Source of the DNA: Oligella sp050920755
GTDB taxonomy: Bacteria > Pseudomonadota > Gammaproteobacteria > Burkholderiales > Burkholderiaceae_B
Length of the DNA stretch: 64,000 bases
Direction of reading: 5' to 3'
Assembly: GCF_050920755.1 (NCBI RefSeq)
Contig: NZ_CP158480.1
Location: forward strand, 1,178,001 to 1,242,000
Shown: positions 62,397-64,000 of the stretch, one piece after another
Numbering within the stretch: position 1 is the stretch's first letter
Layout: each line of letters opens with the position of its first letter
Translations under genes and position numbers: made by a program
Notes under the pieces: model-generated
Told to the model about the DNA's origin: nothing
Seen by the model: only the letters and a program-made list of their open reading frames with translations
Database searches by the model: none

Positions 62397-62578
62397 ATGC
62401 AAAAGTCTCACACCACTTTCAGGGCAGCCTCGTCATTCGGAAAGAGTTTATGGCGCTTGGTTGCCTTACGGATAACGCTGTTAAGCGACTCGATGGCGTT
62501 CGTTGTGTAGATGGCGCGTCGAATATCTTCCGGATACGCAAAGAGCGTGGCGACATGGTGCCAATGATTACGCCATGA
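61451..62578 (+). CDS. IS5-family transposase with chimeric C-terminus
   Basis: From the ATG at 61451 (MSSFFQQTAKARIAKHLDRF). The N-terminal IS5 domain contains GRPSYPVLAMFKAVLLGQW and LCRYRNWL. The DDE core has TAVVDATIIQT, RVEADKGYSSAKNRK and RYVIEQSFGTLHRKFKH. The element ends near LLNYAKVSHH, but the frame stays open for about 57 more codons of antisense IS256 sequence before the stop at 62578. The transposase core is complete. Confidence 0.85.
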   Translation: MSSFFQQTAKARIAKHLDRFPLLKLDQVIDWRPIERYLNSQKQRRLTTQQGRPSYPVLAMFKAVLLGQWHSLSDPELEHSLVTRIDFTIFCGFDDMDVPDHSTLCRYRNWLAEEGLLDKLLVLINQQLSEKGLKVAKAQTAVVDATIIQTAGRKKMKAIEQLEDGEYHESAPSTDKDARWTKKGADFHLGFKLHARSDGEGYIEKLNTTPANVHEVNQLEPLVNDLKQGTRVEADKGYSSAKNRKRLQALGLEDGIMQKAHRGSVLTREQIERNKRLSKTRYVIEQSFGTLHRKFKHKRASCFGLVKVHAQSLLNYAKVSHHFQGSLVIRKEFMALGCLTDNAVKRLDGVRCVDGASNIFRIRKERGDMVPMITP

Positions 62579-62906
62579 CTGTACGGCAAACGCATAATTA
62601 GGCCACCGGCTTTCAAAGGCATCAAGGGCTTGCAAGCCCTCTGACTCCGTTGCTGCTTGATAAATTGCTTTCAGGTCTTTGGTGACCGCTCTAGCGTCTT
62701 TCCACGATACAAAGCGCATGGTATTGCGTACCATGTGCACAATGCACAGTTGCACCTTCGTCTGAGGGTAGACTGCTTCAATTGCCTCAGGAAAGCCCTT
62801 AAGACCGTCCACGCAAGCAATTAAGATGTCTTCCAGTCCCCGATTCTTAAGCTCGGTTAAAATGCCAAGCCAGAAGCGCGCACCCTCGTTCTGAGCTATC
62901 CAATAG

Positions 62907-63005
62907 CAAAAAACGTCAAACCATCCTGCTAGGTATGGATAAACAGCAGCTGGAATTACTCAAAATCTGTGAAAAGCATTTGAGGGTGTCCTAATGACGA
63001 AAATA
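62907..63005 (+). mobile_element. 3' end of an IS1634-type element, right
   Basis: The last transposase codons (KRQTILLGMDKQQLELLKI, then CEKHLRVS and a stop at about 62993) and the terminal GAGGGTGTCCTAATGACGAAA-like end match the right end of the left remnant. The rest of this copy has been replaced by the IS256 relic. It directly abuts the right direct repeat. Confidence 0.65.
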
Positions 63006-63091
63006 AGAAAAAGCATTTTACACTGTATTTTTGACGCCTAAACCAAAGGCTAAGGCTGTTATAATCTTTAGCATTCAAATGAAGTGGTTCT
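63006..63091. repeat. Right copy of the 86-bp direct repeat (surE upstream region)
   Basis: This copy is in its native place before surE. It includes a TATAAT (63060-63065) that may be the surE -10 box, with no well-spaced -35. See the left copy at 53101. Confidence 0.93.
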
Positions 63092-63095
63092 TTTT

Positions 63096-63848
63096 ATGAG
63101 AAAACATATTCTTCTTTCTAATGATGATGGCTATAACGCCAAGGGTATTGAGGCACTGTATGAGGCCTTAAGTGAAATTGCCGATGTCACGGTAGTGGCG
63201 CCGGAGACAAACCATAGCGGCGCCTCTAATTCTTTAACGTTAACCCGTCCATTGGCGGTGCGTCAGGCTAAAAACGGCTTTTATTATGTTAACGGCACGC
63301 CCTCCGACTCAGTGCATGTGGCCTTAACCGGTTTAATCGAAAGAGAGATTGATTTAGTGGTTGCCGGGATTAATAACGGTGCCAATCTGGGTGAGGATAC
63401 GCTTTATTCCGGTACCGTGGCAGCGGCTACCGAGGGTTTTTTATTCGGCTATCCGTCCATTGCATTTTCATTGATTGAGCGTGAATGGCCGCATTTAGAC
63501 GCTGCAGCAAGGATTTCTCAGTATATTGTCAAAAAGCAATTAGAGCAGCCCCGTCAGTCTCCAATGTTATTAAGTGTTAATATTCCTCCTTTGGCTGCAC
63601 ATGACCCTAACAATATTCGGGTAACACGTTTAGGGCGTCGTCATCCGTCCCAAGCCGTGGTGCCTACCACAAGTCCTAACGGTGAAATCATGTATTGGAT
63701 TGGTGCTGTGGGCAATGTCCGTGATTTCGCGGACGACACTGACTTCGGTGCAGTGCAAAATGGTTATGTGGCGGTAACCCCGCTCAATCTTGATTTAACT
63801 CACCACGCTGAGCTTGAATTAACTCGACAGTGGATTAATAATAAATAG
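63096..63848 (+). CDS. surE: 5'-nucleotidase SurE
   Basis: SurE is a metal-dependent nucleoside monophosphate phosphatase linked to stationary-phase survival. The 250-residue protein starts with ILLSNDDGYNAKGIEAL, holding the metal-binding DD pair, then NHSGASNSLTL, VNGTPSDSVHVAL and VAGINNGANLGEDTLYSGTV. The frame opens at a GTG at 63084, but the ATG at 63096 gives the family N-terminus. Its upstream region is duplicated at the other end of the island. Confidence 0.95.
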   Translation: MRKHILLSNDDGYNAKGIEALYEALSEIADVTVVAPETNHSGASNSLTLTRPLAVRQAKNGFYYVNGTPSDSVHVALTGLIEREIDLVVAGINNGANLGEDTLYSGTVAAATEGFLFGYPSIAFSLIEREWPHLDAAARISQYIVKKQLEQPRQSPMLLSVNIPPLAAHDPNNIRVTRLGRRHPSQAVVPTTSPNGEIMYWIGAVGNVRDFADDTDFGAVQNGYVAVTPLNLDLTHHAELELTRQWINNK

Positions 63849-63853
63849 TTTTA

Positions 63854-64000
63854 ATGGCAAGTAACCCACTTACATTTAGACCGCATTTAAGGGATGCGCA
63901 GATTAAGCGAGAGGCATCCAAGTTGGAGGGCATGGGCATGATTCCCAAGCCCGTTGTCTCTGCGGCAAATAGTAACACCCGCATTTTATCAGGAACTCAG
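63854..64000 (+). CDS. Start of a gene cut by the window end, possibly pcm
   Basis: An ATG five bases behind the surE stop opens a frame of 49 codons without a stop (MASNPLTFRPHLRDAQ). The segment NSNTRILSGTQ is not enough to name a family. In many betaproteobacteria surE is followed by pcm (protein-L-isoaspartate methyltransferase), nlpD and rpoS, and Pcm there often has an N-terminal extension. The assignment is inferred from that gene order only. Confidence 0.45.
   Translation, partial: MASNPLTFRPHLRDAQIKREASKLEGMGMIPKPVVSAANSNTRILSGTQ

Larger units (their letters stand above)
61187..62906 (-). mobile_element. Relic of an IS256-family element
   Basis: The downstream terminus (61232-61274) and two separated transposase pieces are present; the N-terminal half and the other terminus are missing. 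An IS5-family element splits the transposase. The relic separates the immunity gene from the right IS1634 fragment. Confidence 0.75.
61263..62906 (-). pseudogene. IS256-family transposase, truncated and interrupted
   Basis: On the minus strand the upstream piece (about 62906-62400) reads AQNEGARFWLGILTELKNRG, LIACVDGLKGFPEAIEAV and TTNAIESLNSVIRKATKRH, with the second catalytic aspartate and the glutamate of mutator-type transposases. It stops after DEAALKV at the IS5 border. The rest, YLAIHEASKKWTMPIRNW and on to the stop at 61263, lies on the other side of the IS5 element. The first roughly 190 residues are gone. Confidence 0.85.
53101..63091. mobile_element. Composite island carrying a T6SS vgrG-effector-immunity module
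   Basis: About 9.9 kb lie between plsY and surE. In order: direct repeat, IS1634-like remnant, broken vgrG with a group II intron, DUF2169, DUF4150, toxin, immunity gene, IS256 relic with IS5 inside, IS1634-like 3' end, direct repeat. Both IS1634 pieces read on the plus strand. Known for IS1634 is a long, variable target duplication; an 86-bp repeat would fit. That the block moved as one unit is inference. Confidence 0.7.

Noticed and set aside
62408..62812. 134-residue frame on the minus strand considered as an intact small gene
   Set aside because: It is an internal part of an IS256 transposase; the frame continues upstream beyond its apparent GTG start and lacks both true ends.

Overview
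The window looks like a chromosomal segment of a betaproteobacterium of the Burkholderiales, probably an Alcaligenaceae-type organism with moderate-to-low GC. The basis is gene content and order: an acnB / mdh / GntR regulator / sdhCDAB / sdhE / gltA cluster, EarP next to an arginine-32 type EF-P, and prpB-prpC near mdh. The genus is inference only; no rRNA lies in the window.

Region 1 (1-26 kb) is mostly central metabolism. It opens with a truncated valine-degradation pair (3-hydroxyisobutyrate dehydrogenase and an acyl-CoA dehydrogenase). Next come a DUF533 protein, efp and earP, aconitase A, a class I/II aminotransferase and aconitase B. A secreted protein of unknown function and argG follow, then prpC, prpB and mdh. 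Divergent from mdh is a GntR/UTRA regulator followed by sdhC-sdhD-sdhA-sdhB-sdhE-gltA, then glutamate dehydrogenase. A 19-bp operator-like sequence occurs identically upstream of acnB and between mdh and gntR, so the regulator probably controls the TCA genes.

Region 2 (25.3-32 kb) is plastic. Two tandem EamA exporters precede a CAT-anticodon tRNA. Behind it lie about 210 bp of unassigned sequence and three insertion sequences of the IS3 family nested inside one another. The outermost ends against a yqaA (DedA-like) gene that has lost its 5' half.

Region 3 (32-53 kb) holds an AlkD-like DNA repair protein, three paralogous PHB-depolymerase-type esterases, a protein kinase homologue lacking catalytic residues, a GABA degradation locus (gabT, gabR, gabD) with a repeated operator-like motif, a TRAP transporter (dctPQM), and housekeeping genes (tadA, LD-carboxypeptidase, ABC-F ATPase, yigZ, a thioredoxin, an NCS2 purine permease, tsaD, plsY).

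Region 4 (53.1-63.1 kb) is the most unusual part. A type VI secretion cargo module has been inserted between plsY and surE: vgrG, a DUF2169 adaptor, a PAAR-like DUF4150 spike, an Ntox15-type DNase toxin and a GAD-like/DUF1851 immunity protein. It is bracketed by remnants of an IS1634-type element, and the whole block is flanked by an 86-bp direct repeat of the surE upstream region. Long target duplications are known for IS1634-type elements, so the module may have moved as a composite unit. The vgrG gene is broken twice, by a frameshift and by a group II intron. An IS256 relic behind the immunity gene is itself split by an IS5-family element. The window ends with surE and the first 49 codons of a further gene, possibly pcm.
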